Source: Flavobacteriales bacterium (GTDB taxonomy: Bacteria; Bacteroidota; Bacteroidia; NS11-12g; UBA955). From it: a stretch of 39,592 nucleotides of DNA. Of the stretch, positions 1 to 8,333 are shown in pieces (position 1 is the first letter of the stretch; each line of letters begins with the position of its first letter). The notes under the pieces are model-generated. The model saw only the letters and a list, made by a program, of their open reading frames with translations, did not search any database and had not been told where the DNA came from. Made by a program: the position numbers and the translations under genes. The stretch is taken from positions 1 to 39,592 of the forward strand of contig CANKVN010000012.1 in assembly GCA_947487055.1 (NCBI GenBank). Reading direction: 5' to 3'.

Positions 1-1422
1 GCAGTGAGCATTGTTTACAGTTTCTTCCGCACCCGGCATTCCGCTTTGGCCGACTACTATATCCCGGACCGCTACAAAGAAGGATACGGCATCAGCAAAA
101 TAGGCATTGATTACGCATCACAAAACGGCTATAAATTAATCATTGCACTGGATTGCGGCATTCGCTCCAACGATCTGGTTGATTATGCCAATTCACTGGG
201 CGTGGATTTTATCATTTGTGATCACCACTTACCCGGAGAAAAAATCCCCAATGCAGCTGCTGTTCTTAATCCAAAAAGAAAGGACTGCGAATATCCATAC
301 AAAGAACTTTCAGGCGCAGGAATTGGTTTTAAACTCATTCAAGCATACGCAGAAAAGCATGGATTGCCGCTGGAATCCATCATGGAATATATTGATCTGG
401 TGGCCGTGAGTATTGCCAGTGACCTGGTGGATATTCGGGGTGAAAACCGCACCCTGGCTTATTATGGTCTTAAAAGAATCAACGAGAGCCCATCGCTGGG
501 AATTCAGGCATTGCTGGAAGGCTATCAGCCTAAGGCATCGCTGACTATTTCAGACATTGTCTTCGGAATCGGACCCAGGATCAACGCGGCAGGTCGCATT
601 TCAGACGCCAAAGCCGCAGTTGCCGTTCTCATAGAAAAGGATTTCAACACTGCCCGCAAACTGGCCCGTGTGCTGCAAGAGCGGAATCACGAACGCAAAG
701 AACTGGACAACGACATTACCCGTGAAGCCATCTCTCTTGTTGAAAATAGCAATGTGCTGCTTGCCAAAAAAAGTACTGTATTGTTTGGAAATCAGTGGCA
801 CAAGGGTGTAATAGGCATCGTTGCAAGCCGTTTGGTTGAGCAATTTTACAAACCCACCATCGTTTTCTCCGAAAATGATGGCATGCTTACAGGATCAGCA
901 CGCAGTGTGAAAGATTTTGACATTCACGAAGCCATAGGCAATTGCGGAGACCTGGTAGAACAGTATGGCGGACATAAATATGCTGCCGGGTTGTCCATTA
1001 AATCTGAAAATTTCGAGGCTTTTGCAGCTCGATTCGAAGATATTGTTATCAATAACCTGAGCGAAAACTCCACAGTTCCAGAAATTGAATATGATTTGGA
1101 GATTGGGTTTGAAGCAATCAATCCAAAAATGCTGAATATTGTCAATCAAATGGCTCCTTTTGGCCCTGGCAATATGGTTCCTGTTTTTCGGACCAACAAT
1201 TTGTTTTGCAATGGAAATGTACGTGTTCTCAAAGACAAACACCTGAAATTAACCATGTATCAAAAGGGTTCCGGCTACGACAGCATTGGCTTCGGCATGA
1301 GCCATTACCTTCCATATGTTAGCAACAACCGCCATTTCAATGCCTGTTATTTCATTGAAGAAAACACCTTCAACGGCAGAACCAACCTGCAATTGAAGTT
1401 AAAAGACATAAAAGCAGAATAA
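1..1422 (+). CDS. recJ: Single-stranded-DNA-specific exonuclease RecJ (5'-truncated by window edge)
   Basis: RecJ degrades single-stranded DNA 5' to 3' in recombination (RecFOR route), base excision and mismatch repair in the cytoplasm. The reading frame is open from base 1, so the first metal-binding motif (DxDG) lies outside the window. What remains shows the ALDCG motif near base 150, the DHH signature (ICDHH near bases 217-231), and the DHHA1 motif GGHKYAAG near bases 966-990, followed by the C-terminal OB-like domain. The visible 473 residues lack roughly the first 80-100 residues of a normal protein of about 570. It is followed after 2 bases by terC, which suggests cotranscription. I see no damage in the part present. 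The family assignment is firm because the motifs occur in the right order and spacing. Confidence 0.95.
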   Translation, partial: AVSIVYSFFRTRHSALADYYIPDRYKEGYGISKIGIDYASQNGYKLIIALDCGIRSNDLVDYANSLGVDFIICDHHLPGEKIPNAAAVLNPKRKDCEYPYKELSGAGIGFKLIQAYAEKHGLPLESIMEYIDLVAVSIASDLVDIRGENRTLAYYGLKRINESPSLGIQALLEGYQPKASLTISDIVFGIGPRINAAGRISDAKAAVAVLIEKDFNTARKLARVLQERNHERKELDNDITREAISLVENSNVLLAKKSTVLFGNQWHKGVIGIVASRLVEQFYKPTIVFSENDGMLTGSARSVKDFDIHEAIGNCGDLVEQYGGHKYAAGLSIKSENFEAFAARFEDIVINNLSENSTVPEIEYDLEIGFEAINPKMLNIVNQMAPFGPGNMVPVFRTNNLFCNGNVRVLKDKHLKLTMYQKGSGYDSIGFGMSHYLPYVSNNRHFNACYFIEENTFNGRTNLQLKLKDIKAE

Positions 1423-1424
1423 TA

Positions 1425-2186
1425 ATGAACGCAGAAATTTTATTGTCCATTTTCACCCTGGTGCTTTTGGAAGCGGTACTGGGTATTGATAATGTGATTT
1501 TCATTTCCATTCTGGCTTCTAAATTACCCAAGGAAAAGCAACGAAAAGCCCGCAGGATTGGCCTTGTTTTGGCCGGAGTGCTGCGACTGGCCTTACTGGG
1601 AATCATATCCTTGATTATGCAGCTGGGAGAACCTTTGATTACCCTGCTTGGGAAGGGTTTCACCGGCAAAGACCTAATCCTGCTTGCAGGTGGCTTGTTT
1701 CTGATATACAAAAGTGTTTCGGAAATTTACCACAAGACCGAGGGTGAATCAGGAGACATTTCTTCCAAGATTAAAATTCATGATTTTTCCGCTGTGGTTG
1801 TTCAAATCCTCATTATGGATTTGGTTTTTTCTGTTGATTCAATCATCACCGCGGTAGGCATGGTAAAGGAACTTTGGGTGATGTACATCGCCGTTGTGCT
1901 ATCGGTAGCCATGATGCTCTTTGCTGCCGGACCTATCAGCAGTTTTGTCAATAAACATCCCGCGTTCAAGATGCTTGCATTGGCATTTTTGATACTGATT
2001 GGTTTCTCGCTAATTGCCGAAGGATGGGGATTGGAGATCCCTAAAGGCTATATCTATTTTGCCATGGCATTTTCCTTCCTGGTTGATTTGCTGCAAATGC
2101 GCATGAATAAGCGCCATCAGCCTCCTGCAGAGTTGCGTGAGCACTACAAAAAGGGTGAAGAAAACTTGCCCAAGGATATGATTTAG
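1425..2186 (+). CDS. TerC-family integral membrane protein
   Basis: 253-residue polytopic membrane protein of the TerC/YkoY/Alx family. Members are linked to tellurite resistance and, in better-studied cases, to manganese export. About seven hydrophobic segments are visible. The conserved acidic membrane motifs are present: GIDN at residues 20-23 (Asp22) and MDLVFSVDS at 131-139 (Asp132 and Asp138), the residues expected to line the metal path. The ATG lies 2 bases after the recJ stop, so translation is probably coupled. The length is normal for the short TerC form without CBS or CorC domains. The substrate cannot be read from sequence. Metal ion export is an inference from the family. Confidence 0.9.
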   Translation: MNAEILLSIFTLVLLEAVLGIDNVIFISILASKLPKEKQRKARRIGLVLAGVLRLALLGIISLIMQLGEPLITLLGKGFTGKDLILLAGGLFLIYKSVSEIYHKTEGESGDISSKIKIHDFSAVVVQILIMDLVFSVDSIITAVGMVKELWVMYIAVVLSVAMMLFAAGPISSFVNKHPAFKMLALAFLILIGFSLIAEGWGLEIPKGYIYFAMAFSFLVDLLQMRMNKRHQPPAELREHYKKGEENLPKDMI

Positions 2187-2206
2187 AAAATTCTTAACTT
2201 GCGCTG

Positions 2207-3469
2207 ATGCAGCGTCGCCATTTTCTTTCAGGCTCTTTGTCCATAGCGGGTTCCGCACTTTTACCTTTCAATGGACATTCCAATGATTTACCTGTTCCTC
2301 CGGCACTGCCCGATGGCGAAAACAATGAAGCCTACTGGAATTTGGTGAGGCAGCAATTTGAAAGTCCACAGGACCTTATCAACCTGGAAAACGGTTACTT
2401 CAGCCACCAGCCGTTAACCACAATGCAATTTCATCAATCAGCGGAACACCATATAAACACCCAGACCAGCCTTTTCATGCGCAGGGATCAGCAGCATGCA
2501 ATCGAGGAAGCAAGAACATCCCTGGCAACGCTTTTGGGTTGCAACGCAGAAGAACTGGCGCTGATGAGAAACACCACGGAGGCATTAAATACAGTCATCA
2601 TGGGTTTTCCATGGAAAAAAGGCGATGAAGTGGTGCTTGGAAACCAAGACTATGGAAGCATGACCGAGGCATTTCAACAAGCCGCTGCCCGCTTTGGGAT
2701 TGTGCTGCATTATGCGGCAGTGCCCCTGCATCCCCAAAACGATGAAGAAGTTGTGAACGCCTACCTGAAACTATGCAATAAAAAAACACGGATGGTGCAC
2801 CTCACCCATCTGATTAACCTCACAGGGCAGGTTATTCCGGTAGCTAAAATTGCCGCCGAAGCCAAAAAGCGAAATATTCTGGTGGCGGTGGATTCAGCCC
2901 ATGCAGTTGCCCATTTGCAGTTCACCATTCCCCAGCTCGGGGCAGATTTTGTAGGAGCAAGCCTTCACAAATGGCTGTGTAATCCACTGGGGGCAGGCTT
3001 CCTGTGGATGCGCAAGGAGCATATTTCCACCATTTGGCCACTGATGGGTGATACATCCCAACCAAGGGAAAATATCCGCAGGTTTGAGCATTCAGGAACC
3101 CGGCCCATCCAAACCTTACAGACCATACCGCAAGCCATTGTATTTCACAACAAAATTGGCAGTGCACTTAAAGAACAACGGCTGCGTTATTTGATGCAAT
3201 ACTGGGTTGCTAAAGTGGCAAACATTCCTAAAATCAAGGTGCTAACACCCTGGCAAGATTCAGCACGATGTTGCGCCATTGCCAACATCGCGGTAGATGG
3301 ATACACGCCTGCCGAACTGGCAGAAACCCTGTTTAAGCAATACAAAATCTTTACCGTTGCAATTCAGCACCCCATTGTAAACGGAATTAGGGTAACGCCA
3401 CACTTAAGCACAAAACCGGAGGACCTGGACGCGCTGGTAAATGCCATAAGAAAAATTACGCAAGGGTAG
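2207..3469 (+). CDS. Class V PLP-dependent aminotransferase / isopenicillin-N-epimerase-like, Tat-exported
   Basis: 420-residue fold-type I PLP enzyme of the aminotransferase class V group (NifS, isopenicillin N epimerase, kynureninase-like). Lys255 in the segment GASLHKW is the expected Schiff-base lysine. Asp229 and His232 in VDSAH fit the pyridine-nitrogen contact and ring-stacking positions. The N-terminus MQRRHFLSGSLSIAG followed by a hydrophobic stretch and a Gly/Ser-rich region is a twin-arginine signal, so the folded, PLP-loaded enzyme is probably exported to the periplasm. The ATG at 2207 preserves this signal. It lies 20 bases after terC. The substrate is unknown. It is not an IscS/SufS desulfurase: no persulfide-loop cysteine is seen at the usual place. 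Confidence 0.85.
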   Translation: MQRRHFLSGSLSIAGSALLPFNGHSNDLPVPPALPDGENNEAYWNLVRQQFESPQDLINLENGYFSHQPLTTMQFHQSAEHHINTQTSLFMRRDQQHAIEEARTSLATLLGCNAEELALMRNTTEALNTVIMGFPWKKGDEVVLGNQDYGSMTEAFQQAAARFGIVLHYAAVPLHPQNDEEVVNAYLKLCNKKTRMVHLTHLINLTGQVIPVAKIAAEAKKRNILVAVDSAHAVAHLQFTIPQLGADFVGASLHKWLCNPLGAGFLWMRKEHISTIWPLMGDTSQPRENIRRFEHSGTRPIQTLQTIPQAIVFHNKIGSALKEQRLRYLMQYWVAKVANIPKIKVLTPWQDSARCCAIANIAVDGYTPAELAETLFKQYKIFTVAIQHPIVNGIRVTPHLSTKPEDLDALVNAIRKITQG

Positions 3470-3521
3470 CTGACTTTACTCATCAAATTCTAACAGAATT
3501 TACTTCTCTTTTGTGCAACAA

Positions 3522-4328
3522 ATGAAGATTGCACAAAAAACCATTGCCATTACAGGCGCTGGCAACGGCATTGGCAGGGCACTTGCTTTAGCCTTGCTGC
3601 AAAAAGGAGCGCGGGTTGCTGCCATTGATATTAGCGAACAAGGCTTGCAGCAAACCGAAAAAGAAGCCGGAGCCCTCTCCGCACAACTCTCCTGCCACGC
3701 CATGGATATTACCAACAAACAACAAATTCCGGGATTGATTGAAGCCATTTTACACCGGCATGGCTGTATAGACGGTCTCATCAACAATGCTGGCGTAATC
3801 CAACCCTTTGTCACCATCAAAGAACTTGAGGAAAACGATATAAACCGGGTGATGAATATCAATTTTTTTGCCGTTGTTTACCTGATTAAAGGTTTTTTAC
3901 CCCATTTGCTTCAACGACCCGAAGCCCATATAGTTAACATCTCCAGCATGGGCGGATTTCTGCCGGTACCGGGCCAAAGTATATATGGAGCCTCCAAAGC
4001 TGCTGTGAAATTATTAACCGAAGGATTACGATCGGAGTTATTGAACACCGGAGTGCGGGTTACTGTGGTATTTCCCGGCGCTGTTGATACAGAAATTACG
4101 AAAAACTCAGGGGTGCAACCACCCAAAATGTCCGAAAAAGAATTTAAAAAATACAAGAGCTTGTCAGCGGACACTGCGGCATCCATCATATTGTGCGGTA
4201 TGGAAAAAAACGCTTTTCGGGTTCTGGTAGGCAGCGATGCGAAATTCATGGATTTTCTCTACCGGTTATGGCCAAAAATGGCGGCCAACTATATCCAGCG
4301 GAGTATGCAATCGCTGCTTAATCGCTGA
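3522..4328 (+). CDS. Short-chain dehydrogenase/reductase (SDR)
   Basis: 268-residue classical SDR, an NAD(P)H-dependent oxidoreductase of unknown substrate. It has the nucleotide-binding TGAGNGIG at residues 11-18, NNAG at 88-91, the catalytic Ser in NISSMGG (about 141-142), and YGASK at 155-159 (Tyr155, Lys159). The C-terminal 20-30 residues are hydrophobic and basic (DFLYRLWPKMAANYIQ), which may give a peripheral membrane contact. A GTG at 3513 is in frame, but the ATG at 3522 is preferred because it starts directly at the first beta strand and an imperfect -7 box (TTTTG ending at 3513) lies just before it. It follows the aminotransferase after 52 bases and may have its own promoter. Confidence 0.9.
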   Translation: MKIAQKTIAITGAGNGIGRALALALLQKGARVAAIDISEQGLQQTEKEAGALSAQLSCHAMDITNKQQIPGLIEAILHRHGCIDGLINNAGVIQPFVTIKELEENDINRVMNINFFAVVYLIKGFLPHLLQRPEAHIVNISSMGGFLPVPGQSIYGASKAAVKLLTEGLRSELLNTGVRVTVVFPGAVDTEITKNSGVQPPKMSEKEFKKYKSLSADTAASIILCGMEKNAFRVLVGSDAKFMDFLYRLWPKMAANYIQRSMQSLLNR

Positions 4329-4392
4329 GCCAGTGCATAGCATTTGGTAATTTGGTGTATTTTTACGCCGAAAACTTCAAATTTACTTAGCC

Positions 4393-4539
4393 ATGGCCAA
4401 ATGCAAACAATGCGATTATCCCTATGCCACAGGGAGAAAATGCCCCAATTGCGGTTCCACAAATCCTTCCGGCGCCTCTTCTTTAGGCGGAATTGTTGTT
4501 ATTTTACTGATTATCTACTTTATCAGTAAATGTAAATAA
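4393..4539 (+). CDS. 48-residue zinc-ribbon membrane microprotein
   Basis: A very short gene below the usual 60-residue annotation cut-off. From the ATG at 4393 it encodes 48 residues. Cys4-x2-Cys7, nine residues, then Cys17-x2-Cys20 form a zinc ribbon (KCKQCDYPYATGRKCPNCGS). A Ser/Gly linker follows, then one hydrophobic helix at about residues 31-44 (GGIVVILLIIYFI), ending SKCK. The predicted topology is a soluble zinc knuckle tethered to the inner membrane. Arguments for a real gene are four correctly spaced cysteines, a clean membrane helix, an in-frame stop at 4537, and placement in the gap between the SDR gene and the convergent glycosyltransferase. Its function is unknown. Similar zinc-ribbon/helix miniproteins exist, but I cannot name a family with certainty. 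Confidence 0.75.
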   Translation: MAKCKQCDYPYATGRKCPNCGSTNPSGASSLGGIVVILLIIYFISKCK

Positions 4540-4548
4540 CCGTGTGAA

Positions 4549-6024
4549 TTAAGGTTTTTTTTCGGTTTTCAGGAACACCCTTACATCATAATTGGTGTCT
4601 GAAGCGGGAAAATAAGCCAACTCGCTATATTGGGTGAGCTGTTTTATATCTCCCAGGGTCATGGGGGCATCCCTGCGGGCATGAAAATTATCCCACAAAA
4701 CCACGGTGCTGTCGGGCATCCAATCCTTACCGGGCCTTTTATCGATGCTCCACGCATAAAAAGTAGCAGCATCCTCCGGCTTAGCCCATGGATCGATGGC
4801 CAGCTTTGCGTTTAGCCAAGGCAATTGATGAACCAGTACTTTCGATTGTAGGCCATGCTGCTTTATGTAATCAAGCGCTAAATCGATTTGCGGCTCGCCT
4901 GGGAATGCCGCTACAGAAGGTTTATTTTTCCATGGAAATGGGGTTTCACTTCCCTGATATGCTCCGGGGAGCATCACCCCGATACCTGCAATAACCAACA
5001 AGCGTTTCACCCATTTAATATCCAATGAAACCAGCTTATCTATCGCATATTGGGCCAAAAGTGCTGCAAGCGGAGCTGCCAGTACAAATACCCTAAGCAA
5101 ACCATGAGAACCAAAGGCTCCTTTGTACCACATCCAGGAATGGGCCAAAAAAAAGCCCAGAAACATAGGAGCAACCAGCCAAAAACAAAAGCGGCTTTTC
5201 TCTTCCGGTGTTTTGTTTCGGAATAAATAAACAATGTGCGCAGCAAGTAATGCCAAAGCCAGCCCACTCAAAAAAGTGATCCAAATCCCCCAAATCTGCC
5301 TTTGTGAATGCAGGTAATGAAAGAAATCACCATGGCCTATGGCAAAGCGTTGCTCTACTTCTGCCCTGAAATATGGATTATGGGTCAAAATCCAGGAATA
5401 ATCTCCGGATACAACAGCCCCAACAACAGCAATGAGCACCAAGCCAAAAAACAACCACAGCATGGATTTCCAGCGGGTTCTTATTCCAAGAAACAGCAAT
5501 GCTGCTACCCATAAAATAATTCCTTCAGACCTAAAAAAAGGGAAAAAAGAAACCAAAACCGCGGCAGCCGTGAACCGCTGTGCTGAAAATAAATAAAGCG
5601 ACAAACTGAGTGCAAATGCTGTTAATGGCTCTGTGAGACCACTGATGGTGTTGCCAAAGACGATGGGTTGAAACAAGAAAAAAAACGATGCCAGCCATGG
5701 CAACCTAAAATTGAGCCTTCTCGCGGTCAAATACAAAAGCCAGGCGGCACCCAACGTACAAGCAAGATTTAAGATATAAATCCCCGCTATCCCAAATTGC
5801 GCAAATGGTGACGCAACAAGGGTAAAAACAGGCTTTCCCCATTGATCCAAATAAAGTTCAGGATGCTTGGGGGCAAAACGCGCAAACAAATAATGATTCC
5901 AGCTGTCTTGCCCACCTGCCGGCCACGCTGCTTTAAACCAAAATAACAGCTGTAAAATTAAGGCTACCAGCAAGGTCGCAGCTGCTGCTGCACTGTTTTT
6001 AATGTTGCGCCTTGCCAGTTTCAT
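4549..6024 (-). CDS. Polytopic membrane glycosyltransferase-like protein (GT-C / PMT-like)
   Basis: 491 residues with about ten to twelve hydrophobic segments and an early periplasmic loop GGQDSWNHYLFARFA. An acidic residue in the first loop after helix 1 is typical of GT-C transferases that take sugar from a polyprenyl-phosphate donor (ArnT/PMT/GT39-like). The C-terminal 110 residues are soluble (ALDYIKQHGLQSKVLVHQ and onward), as in many GT-C proteins. The start is set at the ATG at 6024, because the frame extends only four codons further to a TTG at 6036 and the basic MKLARRNIKN fits a membrane-protein N-terminus. It stands alone on the minus strand after leucine dehydrogenase. The transferase role is an inference from architecture. 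Sugar and acceptor are unknown. Confidence 0.65.
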   Translation of the reverse strand: MKLARRNIKNSAAAAATLLVALILQLLFWFKAAWPAGGQDSWNHYLFARFAPKHPELYLDQWGKPVFTLVASPFAQFGIAGIYILNLACTLGAAWLLYLTARRLNFRLPWLASFFFLFQPIVFGNTISGLTEPLTAFALSLSLYLFSAQRFTAAAVLVSFFPFFRSEGIILWVAALLFLGIRTRWKSMLWLFFGLVLIAVVGAVVSGDYSWILTHNPYFRAEVEQRFAIGHGDFFHYLHSQRQIWGIWITFLSGLALALLAAHIVYLFRNKTPEEKSRFCFWLVAPMFLGFFLAHSWMWYKGAFGSHGLLRVFVLAAPLAALLAQYAIDKLVSLDIKWVKRLLVIAGIGVMLPGAYQGSETPFPWKNKPSVAAFPGEPQIDLALDYIKQHGLQSKVLVHQLPWLNAKLAIDPWAKPEDAATFYAWSIDKRPGKDWMPDSTVVLWDNFHARRDAPMTLGDIKQLTQYSELAYFPASDTNYDVRVFLKTEKKP

Positions 6025-6094
6025 TTTCACTTGCAATTACTGCAATTTGGATGGAAATAACACATATCACCTATGGATACAAGCATAAATAAGT

Positions 6095-6113
6095 ATAGAT
6101 TTTAAAAATCTAT
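6095..6113. repeat. Perfect 19-bp AT-rich palindrome (9+1+9)
   Basis: ATAGATTTT, one A, then AAAATCTAT: two perfect nine-base arms around a single central base. It lies in the 135-base gap between the leucine dehydrogenase stop and the glycosyltransferase start, both on the minus strand. The symmetry could serve as an operator for a dimeric regulator or as a weak AT-only terminator. There is no GC-rich stem and no T-run specific to the minus strand. Confidence 0.4.
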
Positions 6114-6159
6114 GATTCTTACAAATTACACCAGCCTAAGAAACTGGCTTTGGGAAAAA

Positions 6160-7260
6160 TCAGAAGGTGCTGTGCACGTGCATCATGTCATTGATGCGCT
6201 TTTCAGCCAGTTTAATCGCGGCTTGCTGATTGTTTACCTGCTGTGCATCGGCCAGGGAATAAATATCCAAAATGGTTTTATAAATATTCTCTGCCTGTGC
6301 CATGGCCTGTTCGCGCACATAGCCGTTGTATTCGCTGTAAACGTTAATCAAACCACCTGCATTGATCACAAAATCAGGGGCATATACAATGCCTTTTGCT
6401 TTCAGCATATCGCCATGTACCTTCTCGTCTTCCAGTTGGTTGTTTGCGGCACCTGCAACCACCTGACATTTTAAACGGGGGATGGTATTTCCATTAAGGA
6501 TTGCACCCAAGGCGCAAGGAGCGAAAACATCAACATCCAGTTCGTACATATCGTCTCCGCTTACGGGTATAGCACCCATGGCAGCGGCCTCAATCAGTGC
6601 TTGTTCGTTGATATCTGCAACATAAATGGAAGCACCTTCTTTTTTCAGGTGTTCCAAAAGGTGCATACCTACTTTACCAATACCTTGTACGGCAACACTT
6701 TTACCACTTAGGCTATCGCTACCCCATGCTTTTTTAGCAGAAGCTTTGATACCCATATAGGTTCCAAATGCGGTAACTGGAGAAGGATCGCCGCCGCCGC
6801 CCATCATTTCGGGCAAGCCAACAACGTGGTCCGTTTCCATGTTTACATATTCCATGTCGCGTGTGGTTGTTCCCACATCTTCGGCAGTGATGTATTTGCC
6901 ATTAAGATTTTCAACAAACCGTCCGAATTTGCGCATCAGCGCTTCGCTCTTTGCGGTTTTGGCATCACCAATAATTACCGCTTTTGCACCTCCCAGATTC
7001 AATCCGGCAACAGAAGCCTTGTAGGTCATTCCCCTGCTTAAGCGGAGTGCATCACGGACCGCATCTTTTTCATTGGCATAAGACCACATGCGGGTTCCGC
7101 CCAATCCTGGACCAAGCACCGTGTTGTGGATTGCAATGATAGCCTTGAGGCCGGTAGCATTATCCTGGCAAAAAACGATTTGTTCGTGATTGGTGGATTC
7201 AAGCCCTGCAAAAAGATCAAAGACCGTAGCGGGGGTACTCATGGTTTGGATATCAGCCAT
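6160..7260 (-). CDS. ldh: Leucine dehydrogenase (Glu/Leu/Phe/Val dehydrogenase family)
   Basis: 366-residue NAD-dependent amino-acid dehydrogenase that converts branched-chain amino acids to 2-oxoacids plus ammonia, feeding branched fatty-acid synthesis or nitrogen release. The substrate site shows GPGLGGTRMW (about 50-59), Lys81 in MTYKASVAGL, and the catalytic Lys93 in LGGAKAVI. The GGGDPSPVTAFG segment and the dinucleotide fold SVAVQGIGKVGMHLLE are typical of the Leu/Phe/Val branch rather than glutamate dehydrogenase. The length fits leucine dehydrogenase. It has its own TATCTTTG promoter box 14 bases before the ATG. A paralogue, gdhA, lies about 3 kb upstream on the same strand. Leu versus Val preference cannot be settled by eye. 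Confidence 0.9.
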   Translation of the reverse strand: MADIQTMSTPATVFDLFAGLESTNHEQIVFCQDNATGLKAIIAIHNTVLGPGLGGTRMWSYANEKDAVRDALRLSRGMTYKASVAGLNLGGAKAVIIGDAKTAKSEALMRKFGRFVENLNGKYITAEDVGTTTRDMEYVNMETDHVVGLPEMMGGGGDPSPVTAFGTYMGIKASAKKAWGSDSLSGKSVAVQGIGKVGMHLLEHLKKEGASIYVADINEQALIEAAAMGAIPVSGDDMYELDVDVFAPCALGAILNGNTIPRLKCQVVAGAANNQLEDEKVHGDMLKAKGIVYAPDFVINAGGLINVYSEYNGYVREQAMAQAENIYKTILDIYSLADAQQVNNQQAAIKLAEKRINDMMHVHSTF

Positions 7261-7274
7261 TTTATAAAAGTTTA

Positions 7275-7282
7275 CAAAGATA
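7275..7282 (-). promoter_or_regulatory. Bacteroidota -7 box (TATCTTTG) for leucine dehydrogenase
   Basis: An exact TAnnTTTG match on the minus strand, 14 bases before the leucine dehydrogenase ATG and inside the 56-base gap after metH. No clear TTTG -33 element is seen 19 bases further upstream. Confidence 0.6.
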
Positions 7283-7316
7283 CTATGATTCTAATTAAAA
7301 ACGATATTTTTAAGCG

Positions 7317-8333
7317 TTATTGTAATGTCAATTCCGGAACACTCCTGGGTGGATATTTGGCTGCCACGTCTGCAATGGCCCTGATATGCTCAGGTGTAGT
7401 GCCGCAACAGCCACCAATTACATTAATCCAACCTGCTTTGCACCAGCCTTCCAGCACCGAGGCCATTCCTTCAGGGGTATCGTCATATTCGCCAAATTCA
7501 TTAGGCAGTCCGGCATTGGGATAACAACTTACATTAATCCATGATACGCGGCTCAATTCCTCCACATAAGGACGCATTTGATCGGCTCCCAAGGCACAGT
7601 TAAATCCTACAGACAATAAATTGCCATGCGACACAGAATTCCAAAACGCCTCCGGGGTTTGGCCACTAAGCGTTCTTCCGGAATTATCGGTGATGGTTCC
7701 ACTCACCATTACCGGAATATTTGTACCCATCTCTTCTTTCAGTTCATTGATGTCAAACAACGCAGCCTTACAATTCAAGGTATCAAAAACGGTTTCCACA
7801 AGCAGCAAATCGCAACCGGCTTCAATCAGCGCCTGGGCTTGCTCACGGTACGTTTTCCGCAAGTCATCAAAATTTACTGCCCTGTATCCCGGATTATTGA
7901 CATCCGGACTCAGACTTGCAGTGCGGTTGGTCGGACCAATTGAACCCGCAACAAACCTTGGCCTGGAAGGATCTTTCTGCGTGTATTCATCAGCAGCTTG
8001 CCTGGCAAGCCTGGTGGCTTCTACATTCAGTTCCCAAACCAGATTTTCCATGTGGTAATCCGCCATAGAAACAACATTTGCACTAAAGGTATTGGTTTCC
8101 AAAATATCGGCTCCCGCCTCCAAAAAGGCCCTGTGGATGTCCAAAATTATCTGTGGCTGTGTCAATACCAGCAAATCGTTATTCCCTTTGAGGGAGTGTG
8201 CAAAATCTTTAAAACGCGCTCCGCGATAGTCTTCCTCGCTAAGCTTGTGTTTTTGTATCATGGTGCCCATGGCGCCATCTATGATAAGAATACGCTGCTG
8301 CAGCAATTCTTCAATGTTGGTTTTTTTACTCAT
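7317..8333 (-). CDS. metH: Methionine synthase, homocysteine S-methyltransferase subunit (split MetH)
   Basis: 338 residues covering only the N-terminal homocysteine-binding barrel of cobalamin-dependent methionine synthase. It opens with [12 protein letters not shown]. The zinc ligands are Cys246 (GFNCALG) and Cys309/Cys310 ([10 protein letters not shown]). Full MetH is about 1,200 residues, with folate, cobalamin and reactivation domains. None of these follow here: the frame stops cleanly and leucine dehydrogenase comes next. Several Bacteroidota carry MetH as two genes, so this is probably a natural split with the partner elsewhere, not a truncation. The start overlaps the end of the upstream hypothetical gene by 8 bases, so the two are translationally coupled. 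Confidence 0.9.
   Translation of the reverse strand: MSKKTNIEELLQQRILIIDGAMGTMIQKHKLSEEDYRGARFKDFAHSLKGNNDLLVLTQPQIILDIHRAFLEAGADILETNTFSANVVSMADYHMENLVWELNVEATRLARQAADEYTQKDPSRPRFVAGSIGPTNRTASLSPDVNNPGYRAVNFDDLRKTYREQAQALIEAGCDLLLVETVFDTLNCKAALFDINELKEEMGTNIPVMVSGTITDNSGRTLSGQTPEAFWNSVSHGNLLSVGFNCALGADQMRPYVEELSRVSWINVSCYPNAGLPNEFGEYDDTPEGMASVLEGWCKAGWINVIGGCCGTTPEHIRAIADVAAKYPPRSVPELTLQ

Noticed and set aside
4344-4529. 61-codon open frame overlapping the zinc-ribbon microprotein in another frame
   Set aside because: It has no motif and conflicts with the better-supported cysteine-bearing frame starting at 4393.
4538-4575. AACCG ... CGGTT with a T-run as a terminator
   Set aside because: The arms are only five bases with a loop of more than 20 bases, and the sequence lies in the end of the glycosyltransferase gene.
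6130-6159. CCAG/CTGG hairpin after leucine dehydrogenase as a terminator
   Set aside because: The stem is only four or five bases and has no following T-run on the minus strand.
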